Shown: positions 16,030 to 25,322, counted from the first letter of the stretch. The stretch is DNA of 64,000 nt from Plantibacter sp. Leaf314 (GCF_001423185.1 NZ_LMOB01000001.1:1595889-1659888), one strand, 5' to 3'. The notes: generated from the sequence alone by a model not told the origin. Numbers and translations: made by a program.

Positions 16030-17130
16030 TCAGACCGACTGCACCGGCACAGGCCGACCGACGAAGCGGATCCCGACGCGCTCCCCCGCCTCGAGCCGTT
16101 CGGTCGCGCCGTGCTGCACCGCGACGAGCGTCCCGTCGGGCAGCTCGACGGTCGTGCGACGCACCGGGCCGAGGAAGCTCGAGGTGAGCACCACCGCGTC
16201 GGACGAGCGAGCGGGCTGCTCACCCTCGTCCGTGAACACGACGTCCTCCGGCCGGACGAGCGCGACGACGTCCCCGCTGCCCGTCGGTTCGCCGAGGACC
16301 GGGAGCACCTGACCGAGCACCAGCACGCCACCGTCGACGAGCGTCCCGGGGATGCGGTTGCTCAGCCCGATGAACTCGGCCACGAACGGCGAGGACGGTC
16401 GGGAGTACAACTCCTCCGGTGTGCCGATCTGCTCGATGACCCCGGCCCGCATGACGGCCACCCGGTCGGCGACGGCGAGCGCCTCCTCCTGGTCGTGCGT
16501 CACGAACAGCGTCGTGATCTGCAGCTCCGACTGGATGCGACGGATCTCGTCGCGCAACTGGACGCGCACCTTCGCGTCGAGGGCGCTGAGCGGCTCGTCG
16601 AGGAGCAGGACGCGCGGCCTCGTCACGAGCGCCCGTGCGAGGGCGACGCGCTGCTGCTGCCCACCCGACAGCTGGTGGGCGTAGCGGCCACCGAGGTGCG
16701 CGAGGCCGACGAGCTCCAGGCTCTCGGCCGCTCGGGCCTGCCGCTCCGCGGTCGGCACCCGGCGCATGCGCAGGCCGAACTCCACGTTCTCCAACACGGT
16801 CAGGTGCGGGAAGAGCGAGTACGACTGGAACACCATCCCGAGGTCGCGCTTGTTCGTGGGCACCGACACGACGTCGACCCCGTCGATCAGCACGCTGCCC
16901 GAAGTGATGTCCTCGAGCCCCGCGAGGCTGCGCAGCGCGGTCGTCTTGCCGCAGCCGGAGGGGCCGAGGAGGGCGACGAACTCGCCCGGCGCGAGGTCGA
17001 GACTCACGCCGTCGAGGGCACGGGCACCCGAACCGTAGTCCTTCACGACGCGGTCGAACCGCACCGCGGCACCCGTCGGGCGGGCGGCTCCCGGTGCGGC
17101 AGTGGATGCCGACTGCTCGATCGAGGTCAT
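16030..17130 (-). CDS. ABC importer ATPase (Fe3+/polyamine/phosphonate-type, POPT/FeT class)
   Basis: 366 residues. Walker A GPSGCGKTT, Q-loop MVFQSYSLFPHLTV, signature LSGGQQQRVALARA, Walker B VLLLDEPLSALD, H-loop FVTHDQEEAL; a C-terminal TOBE-type domain (about 280-366) fits importers that sense or regulate. The start at 17130 has GGGAGA upstream and overlaps the permease stop by four bases; a longer frame to 17520 runs into the permease and is rejected. Works with the two permeases and binding protein upstream. Confidence 0.9.
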   Translation of the reverse strand: MTSIEQSASTAAPGAARPTGAAVRFDRVVKDYGSGARALDGVSLDLAPGEFVALLGPSGCGKTTALRSLAGLEDITSGSVLIDGVDVVSVPTNKRDLGMVFQSYSLFPHLTVLENVEFGLRMRRVPTAERQARAAESLELVGLAHLGGRYAHQLSGGQQQRVALARALVTRPRVLLLDEPLSALDAKVRVQLRDEIRRIQSELQITTLFVTHDQEEALAVADRVAVMRAGVIEQIGTPEELYSRPSSPFVAEFIGLSNRIPGTLVDGGVLVLGQVLPVLGEPTGSGDVVALVRPEDVVFTDEGEQPARSSDAVVLTSSFLGPVRRTTVELPDGTLVAVQHGATERLEAGERVGIRFVGRPVPVQSV

Positions 17131-17939
17131 GGTGTCTCCCTGATGCGGCGGATCGATCCGACGCGGCCGATGATGAACAGCAGGACGAAGGCGAACGCGA
17201 GCGCGAGCAGCGCGAAGGCCACCGCCACGAACGGGTCGCTCTTCGACACCTGCACGAGCGAGGTCTGCAGGGTGTTGCGCCCGAGGAGCGAGGCGATCGT
17301 GTACTCGCCGAGGACGACGGCCACCGAGATGACCGCGGCGGTGAGCACGCCTCGCCGCAGGTTCGGGAGGAGCACGCGGAACAGGACGGTCCCCCATCCG
17401 GCGCCGAGCGTGCGGGCGGCCTCGGCGAGGGTGCCGACGTCGACCGACTGCAGGTTCGCGGCGATCGCCCGGTAGGCGTACGGCAGCACCGTGATCCCGT
17501 ACGCGAACGCGAGCGTCCACGGGGCGCTGCCGAGGAGCTTGGCCACCACCGAGTACACCGGCGCGAGTCCGACGACGAGCACGATCGCCGGCACGGTGAT
17601 CGGGATGATGCAGACGAACTCCAGCACCCGCTGCAGCTTCGGGAACCGGAGCTTCACGAGGATCATCGTCGGCAGGAGCAGGACGACGACGATGAGCACC
17701 GTGACCGCCGCGAGGATGACGGAGTTGCCGATGCCCTGGAACAGCACGCGGTACTTCCGCGCGTTCTCCGGGTCGACGATCGCCGCCCAGTGGCCGAGGT
17801 CGTGGCCGCCGTCGATCCCGGCGCGGAACGTGAACTCGAGCATCGACAGGATCGGCACGGCGAACACGAGCGCGACGACGACGAGGATGATCCGGCTCGT
17901 GAGCTTCGACGGCGTGGCCGAGTCGCGGACGGCGCTCAT
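17127..17939 (-). CDS. ABC importer permease 2 (spermidine/phosphonate type)
   Basis: 270 residues with about six helices and the EAA loop LAEAARTLGAGWGTVLFRVL before the last two helices. The ATG at 17939 overlaps the stop of the upstream permease (ATGA), which is why it is preferred to an in-frame start nine bases earlier. Same family as the inner-membrane proteins PotC, ThiP-half and PhnV-like subunits. Confidence 0.88.
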   Translation of the reverse strand: MSAVRDSATPSKLTSRIILVVVALVFAVPILSMLEFTFRAGIDGGHDLGHWAAIVDPENARKYRVLFQGIGNSVILAAVTVLIVVVLLLPTMILVKLRFPKLQRVLEFVCIIPITVPAIVLVVGLAPVYSVVAKLLGSAPWTLAFAYGITVLPYAYRAIAANLQSVDVGTLAEAARTLGAGWGTVLFRVLLPNLRRGVLTAAVISVAVVLGEYTIASLLGRNTLQTSLVQVSKSDPFVAVAFALLALAFAFVLLFIIGRVGSIRRIRETP

Positions 17940-18904
17940 CGCTGCCACCGTTCCGTCCGGGCCTGGAGTGCGGAGTACGCCGTCATCATGACGACCATCA
18001 CCACGATCATCCCGATCGCGAGCGAGCCGGCGAGGTTCTCCCGCCCGAGGACGGTCTCGCTGATGAGGGCTCCGCGGATCTGCAGCGGCACGATCTGGGC
18101 GCCCTGACTGATGAGCGCGGCGGCGGTCGCGTAGCTCGAGAACGCGTTCGCGAAGAGGAGCAGAAGCGATCCGAGGAAGGAGGGGGCGAGGATCGGCATC
18201 GCGATGCGGGTCCAGTACGTGAAGCGCGTGCCGCCGAGCGTGGCGTTCGCCTCCGACCAGGTGCGCTTCAAGCCCTCCATCGCCGGCATGAAGGTGATGA
18301 CCATGAGCGGCACCTGGAAGTACAGGTAGGGCAGCAGGAGACCGGGCACCTGGTAGAGCCAGACGCCGTCCGCGAAGAGGTCGATCCCGAGCCGGTCCTT
18401 GAGGAACACGGTGACGAGCCCCTGGATCCCGATCGTCGCGATGAAGGCGAAGGCGAGCATGACGCCGCCGAACTGTGCGAGGACGCTCGAGGCCGCGTCG
18501 ACGAAGGTGCGGATGAGCCCATCGGGTCGCACCGCGAGCAGGGCGTAGCAGACGAGGGCTCCGATGACGGCCCCGGCGACCGCGGTGACGGCCGAGACCC
18601 AGAACGAGCTCGCGAAGGCGCCGAGCACCGCCGGCTCACCGAGGGCGGCGAGGTTGTCGAGGGTGAACGCGCCGTCACCGTCGAAGAAGCCGGTGGCGAG
18701 GGCGGTGACCGTGGGGATCGCCAGGAAGAGCAGGGTGTACAGCGCGAAGGGCGTCAGCCCGAGGAGTGCCCAGCGCGGACGGCGACGGGGGCGCGCCGCG
18801 GCGGGTTCGGCCGAGGCGTCCGAGGTGGTGGTCGGCGGGAGCGAGACGGCGGGGTCGGCTTCCGCCGACCCCGCCCCACTCCGCCGCGTGGCGGAGGCAC
18901 TCAT
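17936..18904 (-). CDS. ABC importer permease 1 (spermidine/phosphonate type)
   Basis: 322 residues. A Pro/Ala/Arg-rich cytoplasmic N-terminus (about 1-45) precedes roughly six helices; the ATPase-docking loop reads WSEANATLGGTRFTYWTRIA. The ATG at 18904 shares one base with the stop of the binding-protein gene (TGATG), so translation is coupled. Pairs with the other permease of this operon. Confidence 0.87.
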   Translation of the reverse strand: MSASATRRSGAGSAEADPAVSLPPTTTSDASAEPAAARPRRRPRWALLGLTPFALYTLLFLAIPTVTALATGFFDGDGAFTLDNLAALGEPAVLGAFASSFWVSAVTAVAGAVIGALVCYALLAVRPDGLIRTFVDAASSVLAQFGGVMLAFAFIATIGIQGLVTVFLKDRLGIDLFADGVWLYQVPGLLLPYLYFQVPLMVITFMPAMEGLKRTWSEANATLGGTRFTYWTRIAMPILAPSFLGSLLLLFANAFSSYATAAALISQGAQIVPLQIRGALISETVLGRENLAGSLAIGMIVVMVVMMTAYSALQARTERWQR

Positions 18905-20028
18905 CAGGAGATCGCTGCCGCCCACTTCTCGGCGAGCAGCGAGGTGGCCTGCTCGGTCTGCTCCGGCGTGAACTGCACGAGGTCGGCGGGCATCTCACCC
19001 ACGGCGTCGAGGGCCTTCTGGTCGACGGTGTCCGCCTCGACCATCGCGGCGAGGGTCGACGGGTACGCGCCGGCGGCGAGGTACAGGTTCTGCGCCTCGG
19101 GGCTGAAGATGAACTCCTGCCAGAGACGGGCCGCCGCGGGGTGCGGAGCGTCGACGTTGACGGCCTGGTTGTAGTAGCTGCCGACCGCCGAACCGGGGAG
19201 GACGGTGGTCTTCCAGTTGCGCTGACCCTCGTTCTCGGTCGCCGCGGCCAGGTTGTTGTAGCTCCAGTCGATGACGACCGGGGTCTCACCGGACGCGATC
19301 GTCGCGGGCGTCGGGTCGAGCGGCAGGAAGTTGCCGGCCTGGTTGAGCTTCTGGAAGAAGTCGACACCGGGCTGGATGTCGTCGGCTGACCCACCGGACT
19401 GCAGCGCCGCGAGGTAGACGCCGGCTGCGGCGGCACCCGCCTGGGTCGGGTCGCCGTTCAGCGCGACCTTGCCGGCGAAGTCGGAGCCGAGGAGGTCGTC
19501 GAGCGACTTCGGGGCCGGGACGGCGTCCGCGTCGTACCCGATGGAGACGAGGCCGGTGTAGTCGTACACCCAGAGGCCCGTCTTCTCCTTCGAGCCCTCG
19601 GGGATGTCGTCCCAGTTGGCGACCTGGTAGGGCGCGAACTGGTCGAGGTTGTCGAGGGCGACGGCGGATCCGAGGTCGAAGACGTCGGGAGCGGTGTCCT
19701 GGCCCTGCTGGTTCTTGGCGGCCGTGATCTCCTCGGCGCTCGACACGTCCGGGTCGGCCGAGTTCACCGTGATGTCGTACTTGTCCTCGAACGCGCTGAT
19801 GATCTTGCCGTAGTTCGCCCAGGTGTCGGGGAGCGCGATGACGTTGAGCTCACCCTCCGCCTTGGCGGCCTCGACGAGCGCGTCCATGCCACCGAAGTCC
19901 TCGGCGGAGGTCGCCTTCGTGGCGTCGACGTCGGAGGCGGCTCCGGTGTCCGCTCCGGCGGAGCATGCGGTGAGCGTCGTCGCGGCGAGCGCGACGATGG
20001 CGAGGGCGGTCATACGCCTGGTGTTCAC
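18904..20028 (-). CDS. Extracellular solute-binding lipoprotein (iron/phosphonate/polyamine type)
   Basis: 374 residues. Lipobox LTAC near residue 22 anchors it outside the membrane. The mature part is a two-lobed periplasmic-type binding protein with WVYDYTGLVSIGYDADAVP and SYNNLAAATENEG segments that recall the 2-aminoethylphosphonate, ferric-ion and spermidine binding families; the ligand is not decidable by eye. The GTG start has GGAGGAAC just upstream. First gene of a four-gene operon with two permeases and an ATPase, all overlapping. Confidence 0.85.
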   Translation of the reverse strand: MNTRRMTALAIVALAATTLTACSAGADTGAASDVDATKATSAEDFGGMDALVEAAKAEGELNVIALPDTWANYGKIISAFEDKYDITVNSADPDVSSAEEITAAKNQQGQDTAPDVFDLGSAVALDNLDQFAPYQVANWDDIPEGSKEKTGLWVYDYTGLVSIGYDADAVPAPKSLDDLLGSDFAGKVALNGDPTQAGAAAAGVYLAALQSGGSADDIQPGVDFFQKLNQAGNFLPLDPTPATIASGETPVVIDWSYNNLAAATENEGQRNWKTTVLPGSAVGSYYNQAVNVDAPHPAAARLWQEFIFSPEAQNLYLAAGAYPSTLAAMVEADTVDQKALDAVGEMPADLVQFTPEQTEQATSLLAEKWAAAIS

Positions 20029-20159
20029 GGTTCCTCCAGTGACGTCGGCGGCCGCCCGTGCTGTCGGGCCGTCGGATACCGCGTCCGTCGTCTGGAGGAC
20101 AAGCTAGGGTCGCCACGTAGCGCGATCGGGACCGCGCGGTGTCTCGCGGGTGAACAGTG

Positions 20160-20181
20160 CCCTTCGACAGGCTCAGGGACC
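20160..20181 (+). repeat. Interspersed 22-base repeat, copy A
   Basis: CCCTTCGACAGGCTCAGGGACC. The same 22 bases occur at 20202-20223 and, inverted, at 24735-24756 and 41807-41828, always in intergenic DNA or at a gene end. The inner part is imperfectly palindromic (CCCT..AGGG). Confidence 0.85.
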
Positions 20182-20201
20182 GGGGGTGGACTCAGGGACC
20201 G

Positions 20202-20223
20202 CCCTTCGACAGGCTCAGGGACC
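20202..20223 (+). repeat. Interspersed 22-base repeat, copy B
   Basis: Identical to copy A, 42 bases downstream of it, with a partial copy (ACTCAGGGACC) between them. It overlaps the 3' end of the acetyltransferase gene and supplies its TGA stop codon. Confidence 0.85.
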
Positions 20224-20853
20224 GGGGCGGAGCGCGACGGGGCCGGGGCTGCGCGCGAGGCGCTCCTCGAGACCGGCGCGCACCTCCGGCCACTCCTCCG
20301 CGATCACCGAGAACAGCGCGGTCGTCCGCCAGGTGCCGTCCGCCCGCTGCTTGTCGCGTCGGATGAGGCCCTCGAACGTGGCCCCGAGCCGCAGGATCGC
20401 GGTGCGCGACCGCTCGTTGCGCTCGTCGGCCTGGATCTTCACCCGGCCGAAGCCCGCGTCGAAGGCGAGGCCGAGGAGCAGCAGCTTCGTCTCGGCGTTC
20501 ACGGCCGTGCCCCAGACGCGCGGGTCGTACGCCGTCCAACCGAGGTGGGCGGCCTCCCCCGGCTCGTCGAAGTCGCCGAGCGTCGAGGTGCCGACGAGGA
20601 GCCCGTCGTGCTCGCCGCCCACGAGCCGGATGACGTAGGTGTTGCGCACGCCGGTCGTGAAGTATCGGTCGGCGAAGACGTCGAACTCGGCCTGCGTCGT
20701 CGGCAAACCGTCCGGTCCGCCGCCGTACCCGCCGGCGAACACCTCGGGGTGCGCGATCGCCACGAACAGCTCGGGATAGTGCGAGCGGTCGAGCGGTTCG
20801 AGTCGGATGGTCCGGCCGTCGATCGGTCGGGGTTCGGGGCGTCGTGCGGTCAC
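20215..20853 (-). CDS. GNAT-family N-acetyltransferase, RimJ-like
   Basis: 212 residues. N-terminal IRLEPLDRSHYPELF, a central HLGWTAYDPRVWGTAVNAETKLLLLGLAFDAGFGRVKIQAD region and the NERSRTAILRLGATFEG ending are typical of the RimJ/RimL branch that acetylates ribosomal protein N-termini or small molecules. The last few codons and stop lie in an interspersed repeat, so the C-terminal residues (ALRPGP) are probably not under selection. A GTG start preceded by TACGGT and six bases indicates a leaderless transcript. Confidence 0.85.
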   Translation of the reverse strand: MTARRPEPRPIDGRTIRLEPLDRSHYPELFVAIAHPEVFAGGYGGGPDGLPTTQAEFDVFADRYFTTGVRNTYVIRLVGGEHDGLLVGTSTLGDFDEPGEAAHLGWTAYDPRVWGTAVNAETKLLLLGLAFDAGFGRVKIQADERNERSRTAILRLGATFEGLIRRDKQRADGTWRTTALFSVIAEEWPEVRAGLEERLARSPGPVALRPGP

Positions 20854-20859
20854 CGTTCC

Positions 20860-20865
20860 ACCGTA
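20860..20865 (-). promoter_or_regulatory. Leaderless promoter -10 (TACGGT) of the acetyltransferase
   Basis: On the minus strand TACGGT is six bases before the GTG at 20853 and no ribosome site intervenes. Confidence 0.45.
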
Positions 20866-20902
20866 TCCGCTGGCGAGCGTCGCGCGAGGACCGGTCTCGC
20901 GA

Positions 20903-22018
20903 TCAGGCGAGGATGAGGCAGGTGGGCGACCCGGCGTCGAGGGTCCCGAGCAGCGTCGTCGGGACGCCCGTGCGTTCGTCCAGTCGGAAGCTCGCGACGC
21001 TGTTCGACAGCTGGTTCGCGACGTGCAGGAAGCGGCCCGACTCCCGGTGGTGGCGCGGCATCGTCCCGCCGCACTCGACGTCGGCCACGGCCTCGACCCG
21101 CGAGCCGTCGCCCGTCACGCGCAGGGTGGCGAGGCGATCGCTCCCCCGGACCCCGACGTGCAGCTGCTCGCGCGATGCGGCGAGGCTGATCTCGGCACCC
21201 GTGTCGCCCTCCGACACCCCCTCCGCGGGCGCGACCGTGGCCGCGAGGAGGTGCCAGTGGCCGTCCGTCCCGTCCACCCCGAGGGTGAAGACCTCGACCG
21301 AGTACTCGGTGATGACGTGGAGGTGACCGCTCGGGTGGACGACGAGGTGCCGCGGACCCGTGCCGCGCGGGAACACGACGGTGTGGTCGAGGACCAGTCG
21401 ACTCCCCCGCAGCTGCCAGATCCGGACCGTGTCGTGGCCGAGGTCGGTGGTCGCGATCCGGCCGTCGGGCAGGAGGGCGGAAGCGTGCGCGCGGGACGGC
21501 CGGGACGGCAGCGCCTCGCCGACGGCGGCCTCCAACGCGAGGAGCGTCAGGGCGTCCTCACCGGCGTCCGCGGCTTCGGCGGCGAGTGCGGTGGGCGAGG
21601 CCCAGGGGTCGACGGACGACTCTCCGAGCCGCGGGTCCCCTCCGAACGCCGCGTTCTCGGCGAGGGGCACGGACACCACCCGACCGTCGCCGTAACAGCT
21701 CGCGACGAGCAGGTCGGCGCCCGGGACGGTCGCGACGTGACAGACGCCGTCGCCCGCCTCGAGGGGCTTGCCGAACGGCGAGAGGCCGAATTCGCCGGAG
21801 CGCTTGAACGCCTCCACCGCGCCGGTCGACTCGCTGGCCGCGTAAACGATCGGGAGCGTCGGGTGCAGCGTCAGGAACGACGGCGACTGCGCCTCCGAGG
21901 ACTGCACCTGCCGGAGGGTCCCCGCCTCGTCCTGCCGCAGCAGGCTGATCCCGGCACCGGTGCCGTCGGCCTCAGCGGTGTAGGAACCGAGGAGGAGGTA
22001 GGGGGTGTCGTCGCTCAT
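20903..22018 (-). CDS. Lactonase-fold (6-phosphogluconolactonase-like) beta-propeller protein
   Basis: 371 residues, no signal peptide. It shows the seven-bladed propeller pattern of the Pgl/YbhE lactonase family (YLLLGSYTAEADGTGAGI at the start, PSFLTLHPTLPIVYAASE, RAHASALLPDGRIATTDLGHD, GTGPRHLVVHPSGHLHVITE, RFLHVANQLSNSVASFRLDE). Family members hydrolyse 6-phosphogluconolactone or related sugar lactones in the cytoplasm. The ATG at 22018 is preferred; a GTG two codons upstream is possible. Confidence 0.8.
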   Translation of the reverse strand: MSDDTPYLLLGSYTAEADGTGAGISLLRQDEAGTLRQVQSSEAQSPSFLTLHPTLPIVYAASESTGAVEAFKRSGEFGLSPFGKPLEAGDGVCHVATVPGADLLVASCYGDGRVVSVPLAENAAFGGDPRLGESSVDPWASPTALAAEAADAGEDALTLLALEAAVGEALPSRPSRAHASALLPDGRIATTDLGHDTVRIWQLRGSRLVLDHTVVFPRGTGPRHLVVHPSGHLHVITEYSVEVFTLGVDGTDGHWHLLAATVAPAEGVSEGDTGAEISLAASREQLHVGVRGSDRLATLRVTGDGSRVEAVADVECGGTMPRHHRESGRFLHVANQLSNSVASFRLDERTGVPTTLLGTLDAGSPTCLILA

Positions 22019-22060
22019 CCCCACAGTCTCCCACCTGCACCGACGCCCACCGGTGTCGGA

Positions 22061-22354
22061 TCAGCTGGAGCGGCGGGCTCGGACCCCGGCCGCGTACTCC
22101 TTCGGACTCATGCCGATCGCTTCCCTGACGATCCGGATGAGCGTCGCACGCGTGATGCCGAGGGCGTTCGCGAGGGTGACGAGCGAGAGGTCGGGGTCGT
22201 CGTCGAGGGTCGCCAGGGCACGCCGGACCCGTGGGTCGAGCGTGCCGGTGTCACGCGGGGGACGTACCGCCGGCCGTGCCCGGACCTCGCCGGTCGAGAG
22301 TTCCTCGACCGGCGGGAGCCCTGGCAGGGACGGCTGACCGGATTCGTTCACCAC
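22061..22354 (-). CDS. Small AraC/Ada-like helix-turn-helix protein, possibly a gene remnant
   Basis: 97 residues from a GTG 25 bases after the purA stop. The second half (LDPRVRRALATLDDDPDLSLVTLANALGITRATLIRIVREAIGMSPKEYAA then GVRARR) resembles the first helix-turn-helix of AraC and Ada proteins, where GxTPKxYxxxxRxxR closes the motif. The N-terminal part is Pro-rich without recognisable domain. No catalytic or sensor part remains, so it is either a small DNA-binding protein expressed with purA or a relic of a larger regulator. Confidence 0.5.
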   Translation of the reverse strand: MVNESGQPSLPGLPPVEELSTGEVRARPAVRPPRDTGTLDPRVRRALATLDDDPDLSLVTLANALGITRATLIRIVREAIGMSPKEYAAGVRARRSS

Positions 22355-22379
22355 GGCAGATGCGACGCTCGTCCTCGGC

Positions 22380-23666
22380 TCAGTCGACGAGGTCGTGACG
22401 CACGACGATCGCGTCGCGGCCGGGGCCGACGCCGATCGCGGAGATGCGCGAACCACTCATCGACTCGAGCGCCAGCACGTAGTCCTGCGCGTTCTTCGGC
22501 AGGTCCTCGAAGCGGCGGACACCGGTGATGTCCTCCTGCCAGCCGGGGAACTCCTCGTAGATCGGGACCGCGTGGTGGAAGTCGCTCTGCGAGACCGGTA
22601 CCTCTTCGACCCGCACACCGTCGACCTCGTAGGCGACGCAGACCGGGATGGTGGCGAGGTCGTCGAGGATGTCGAGCTTCGTCAGGACGAAGTCGGTGAC
22701 CCCGTTGATGCGTGCCGCGTACCGGGCGATCGGGGCGTCGTACCAGCCGACGCGACGCGGGCGTCCCGTCGTCGTGCCGAACTCGAAGCCCTTCGAGCGC
22801 AGGTAGTCGCCGGACTCGTCGAACAGCTCGGTCGGGAACGGACCGGCACCGACGCGCGTGGTGTACGCCTTCACGATGCCGATGACGCGGTCGAGGCGGT
22901 TCGGTGCGACACCGGAACCGGTGGCCGCGCCGCCCGAGGTGGCGTTGGACGAGGTGACGAAGGGGTAGGTGCCGTGGTCGACGTCGAGCATCGTGGCCTG
23001 GCCGCCCTCGAAGAGGACGATCTTGCCCTCGTCGAGCGCCTCGTTCAGCACGAGCGCGGTGTCGGCGACCATGGGGCGCAGGCGCTCGGCGTACGCGAGC
23101 AGGTCGGCGACGATCTCGTCGACCGTGATCGCCCGGCGGTTGAAGACCTTCACGAGGAGGTGGTTCTTCTGGTCGAGCGCGCCCTCGACCTTCTGGCGCA
23201 GGATGTTCTCGTCGAAGAGGTCCTGGATCCGGATGCCGACCCGGTTGATCTTGTCGGCGTAGGCCGGGCCGATGCCGCGGCCGGTGGTGCCGATCTGACG
23301 CTTGCCGAGGAAGCGCTCCGTCACCTTGTCGATGGTGCGGTGGTACTGGGTGATGACGTGCGCATTGGCGCTCACCAGGAGGCGCGAGACGTCGATCCCC
23401 CGGGCCTGGAGGGCCTCGAGCTCGTGGAACAGCACCTCGATGTCGATGACGACACCGTTGGAGATGACGGGCACGACGCCGTTCGTCAGGATGCCGGACG
23501 GCAGGAGGTGCAGGGCGTACTTCTCGTCGCCGATGACGACCGTGTGCCCCGCGTTGTTGCCGCCGTTGAACTTCACGACGTAGTCGATGCGGTCACCGAG
23601 CAGGTCGGTGGCCTTCCCCTTGCCTTCGTCGCCCCACTGGGCGCCGACGATCACGATTGCTGGCAT
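22380..23666 (-). CDS. purA: Adenylosuccinate synthetase
   Basis: 428 residues, normal length. Joins IMP and aspartate using GTP to give adenylosuccinate, the committed step to AMP. The GTP loop GDEGKGK (about 12-18), NNAGHT, the [15 protein letters not shown] active-site segment, the [10 protein letters not shown] motif and [10 protein letters not shown] are all intact. The ATG at 23666 is the conserved [18 protein letters not shown] start; an upstream extension in the same frame has no family counterpart. It has a leader of about 110 bases containing a strong hairpin. Confidence 0.97.
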   Translation of the reverse strand: MPAIVIVGAQWGDEGKGKATDLLGDRIDYVVKFNGGNNAGHTVVIGDEKYALHLLPSGILTNGVVPVISNGVVIDIEVLFHELEALQARGIDVSRLLVSANAHVITQYHRTIDKVTERFLGKRQIGTTGRGIGPAYADKINRVGIRIQDLFDENILRQKVEGALDQKNHLLVKVFNRRAITVDEIVADLLAYAERLRPMVADTALVLNEALDEGKIVLFEGGQATMLDVDHGTYPFVTSSNATSGGAATGSGVAPNRLDRVIGIVKAYTTRVGAGPFPTELFDESGDYLRSKGFEFGTTTGRPRRVGWYDAPIARYAARINGVTDFVLTKLDILDDLATIPVCVAYEVDGVRVEEVPVSQSDFHHAVPIYEEFPGWQEDITGVRRFEDLPKNAQDYVLALESMSGSRISAIGVGPGRDAIVVRHDLVD

Positions 23667-23736
23667 CTGGATGCCGCCCCTTCCGGATTCTCGTGTGCCC
23701 GGCGGACCCCCGGAGGAACCCAGCCCTGACAGGCCG

Positions 23737-23763
23737 GACGCCCACCCTCTGCGGGCGGGCGTC
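23737..23763 (-). other. Hairpin in the purA leader
   Basis: On the minus strand, GACGCCCGCCC pairs with GGGTGGGCGTC (11 bases, one G-U) around a five-base loop GCAGA, about 70 bases before the purA ATG. The region is between divergent genes, so the hairpin belongs to the purA transcript if the promoter is the TACGAT-like element near 23784. No run of T follows it, so it could be an attenuator, an mRNA stabiliser or a protein site. Confidence 0.5.
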
Positions 23764-23918
23764 TCGTGCACGCACTCCTTCATCGTACCGGAGCCGGGTC
23801 TCGGGCATCGAGTTCCGGCCGGCGCTCGATACCATGATGGGATGCTCAGGCCCCGGCCGGCCGTTTCGCACGCCGATCGCCCTCGACGACCGACCTCCCG
23901 ACCGACCGAACGGAATCC

Positions 23919-24671
23919 ATGACCTCCCTGCCGCGCCTCGTCGCCTTCGATCTCGACGACACCCTCGCCCCGTCGAAGTCCGCGCTCGACCCTCGCATGG
24001 CCGAGCTGTTCGTCGCCCTCCTCGAGCGCACCTCCGTGTGCATCATCTCCGGTGGCCAGATCGTGCAGTTCCAGAACCAGGTGCTCGACCGCATCGGCGC
24101 CGCCTCGCCGGAGGCCCTCGGTCGCCTCCACCTCATGCCCACCTGCGGCACCCGTTACGACCGCTTCGACGGCACCGCGTGGACGACGGTCTACCGCCAC
24201 GATCTGAGCGACGACCAGAAGGCCCGCGCGATGGGCGCCCTCGAGACCGAGGCGAAGCGACTCGGCCTCTGGGCCGAGGAGACCTGGGGCCCGATCCTCG
24301 AGGACCGCGGTTCGCAGATCACCTTCTCCGCACTCGGCCAGGCCGCACCGGTCGCCGAGAAGACGGCCTGGGACCCGGACGGCGCCAAGAAGGAGTCGCT
24401 GCGTTCCGCGGTGCAGGCGCTGCTGCCCGACCTGGAGGTGCGCTCCGGCGGATCCACCTCGGTCGACATCACGATGGCGGGGGTCGACAAGGCCTTCGGC
24501 ATGACGCGGCTCGCTGAGCACACCGGCATCCCGCTCGGGGAGATGGTGTTCGTGGGAGACCGCCTCGACGAGGGCGGCAACGACTACCCCGTGCTCGCCC
24601 TCGGGGTGCCGTCGGTCGCCGTCCACGGATGGCAGGACACCGCGGCGTACCTGGAGTCGCTCGGCCTGTAG
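23919..24671 (+). CDS. HAD-IIB hydrolase, phosphomannomutase/sugar-phosphatase-like
   Basis: 250 residues. Motif I is [12 protein letters not shown] (nucleophile D11, acid D13); motif II SGG in [10 protein letters not shown]; motif III the lysine of GVDKAFG; motif [16 protein letters not shown]. The cap inserted between motifs II and III is the C2B type. The pattern [13 protein letters not shown] is common to the eukaryote-type phosphomannomutase branch and its bacterial phosphatase relatives. Substrate unknown. Divergent from purA. Confidence 0.85.
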   Translation: MTSLPRLVAFDLDDTLAPSKSALDPRMAELFVALLERTSVCIISGGQIVQFQNQVLDRIGAASPEALGRLHLMPTCGTRYDRFDGTAWTTVYRHDLSDDQKARAMGALETEAKRLGLWAEETWGPILEDRGSQITFSALGQAAPVAEKTAWDPDGAKKESLRSAVQALLPDLEVRSGGSTSVDITMAGVDKAFGMTRLAEHTGIPLGEMVFVGDRLDEGGNDYPVLALGVPSVAVHGWQDTAAYLESLGL

Positions 24672-24677
24672 GGCGTC

Positions 24678-24734
24678 GGTCCCCGAGCCGCGCCCCGGTC
24701 CCCGAGCCGCGCCCCGGTCCCCGAGCCGCGCTCC
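24678..24734. repeat. Three 19-base tandem units next to the interspersed repeat
   Basis: GGTCCCCGAGCCGCGCCCC repeated at 24678, 24697 and 24716 (the third with one change), leading directly into the 22-base repeat at 24735. Each unit starts like that repeat (GGTCCC-GAGCC), so the array looks like a decayed or growing relative of it. Confidence 0.8.
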
Positions 24735-24756
24735 GGTCCCTGAGCCTGTCGAAGGG
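24735..24756 (-). repeat. Interspersed 22-base repeat, copy C
   Basis: GGTCCCTGAGCCTGTCGAAGGG on the plus strand, the exact complement of copies A and B. It ends one base before the stop codon of the DUF3151 gene. Confidence 0.85.
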
Positions 24757-25233
24757 CTAGTCGGAACCGAGGATGACGATCGCCGAGGTGGGCGGAGCCG
24801 CTGCGGCGACGAGGTACTCGATCTCCTCGGACGCCGTCGGGTCGGCCTCGCGCAGGAAGGTGTCGAGTCGCTCGACCTCTTCCGTCTCGCCGATCGCCTT
24901 CGCGGAACGGCGCAGGGCGTAGAGCGACCGCAGCACGCCGCGGTTCGGGGCGTGCGACCACGGGATCGGTCCCTGGCCGCGCCAGCCGGCGCCGCGCAAG
25001 GAGTCGAGGCCCCGGTGGTATCCGACGCGCGCTGCCGCGTAGCCGGGGATCGGGGACTGCGGGTCGTGGACCGCGTCTGCGAGCAGGGCCCAGCCGAGCG
25101 ATGAGCGCGGGTGGGCTGCGAGGAGCTCGGCCAGCGCTTCGATCGAACCGACGGCCGCGTGGAACTCGGCGTCGGTGGCGCTGTCGTCCGGCAGCAGTGT
25201 CGGAGGGGTTGCCATCAGATTCTCACCGGTCAT
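24757..25233 (-). CDS. DUF3151 family protein
   Basis: 158 residues. The start MTGENL and the segments [41 protein letters not shown] and [20 protein letters not shown] are characteristic of this actinobacterial family; its function is unknown and it is often found near purA and fructose-bisphosphate aldolase genes, as here near purA. No signal peptide or membrane helix. TATGGT six bases before the ATG and the lack of a ribosome site indicate a leaderless mRNA. Confidence 0.88.
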   Translation of the reverse strand: MTGENLMATPPTLLPDDSATDAEFHAAVGSIEALAELLAAHPRSSLGWALLADAVHDPQSPIPGYAAARVGYHRGLDSLRGAGWRGQGPIPWSHAPNRGVLRSLYALRRSAKAIGETEEVERLDTFLREADPTASEEIEYLVAAAAPPTSAIVILGSD

Positions 25234-25239
25234 CGTTCA

Positions 25240-25245
25240 ACCATA
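25240..25245 (-). promoter_or_regulatory. Leaderless promoter -10 (TATGGT) of the DUF3151 gene
   Basis: On the minus strand TATGGT is six bases before the ATG at 25233. Confidence 0.5.
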
Positions 25246-25322
25246 GCTCCGTTGCCGGAGCCCGGCGTGGGAGGAAGCTGGCAGCCGTCGCTGAGAGCTC
25301 GCCGCATGCATCCCCGGCTATA

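Noticed and set aside
16030..16331. Purple-patch Cys/Arg/Ser-rich frames antisense to the second importer ATPase.
   Set aside because: No start signal, no motif; shadows of the ATPase gene.
22380..24626. A 748-residue extended purA frame.
   Set aside because: The conserved purA start is at 23666; the extension is antisense to the HAD gene.
24678..24756. Tandem repeats as a CRISPR remnant.
   Set aside because: Units are 19 bases with no spacers, and no cas gene is present.
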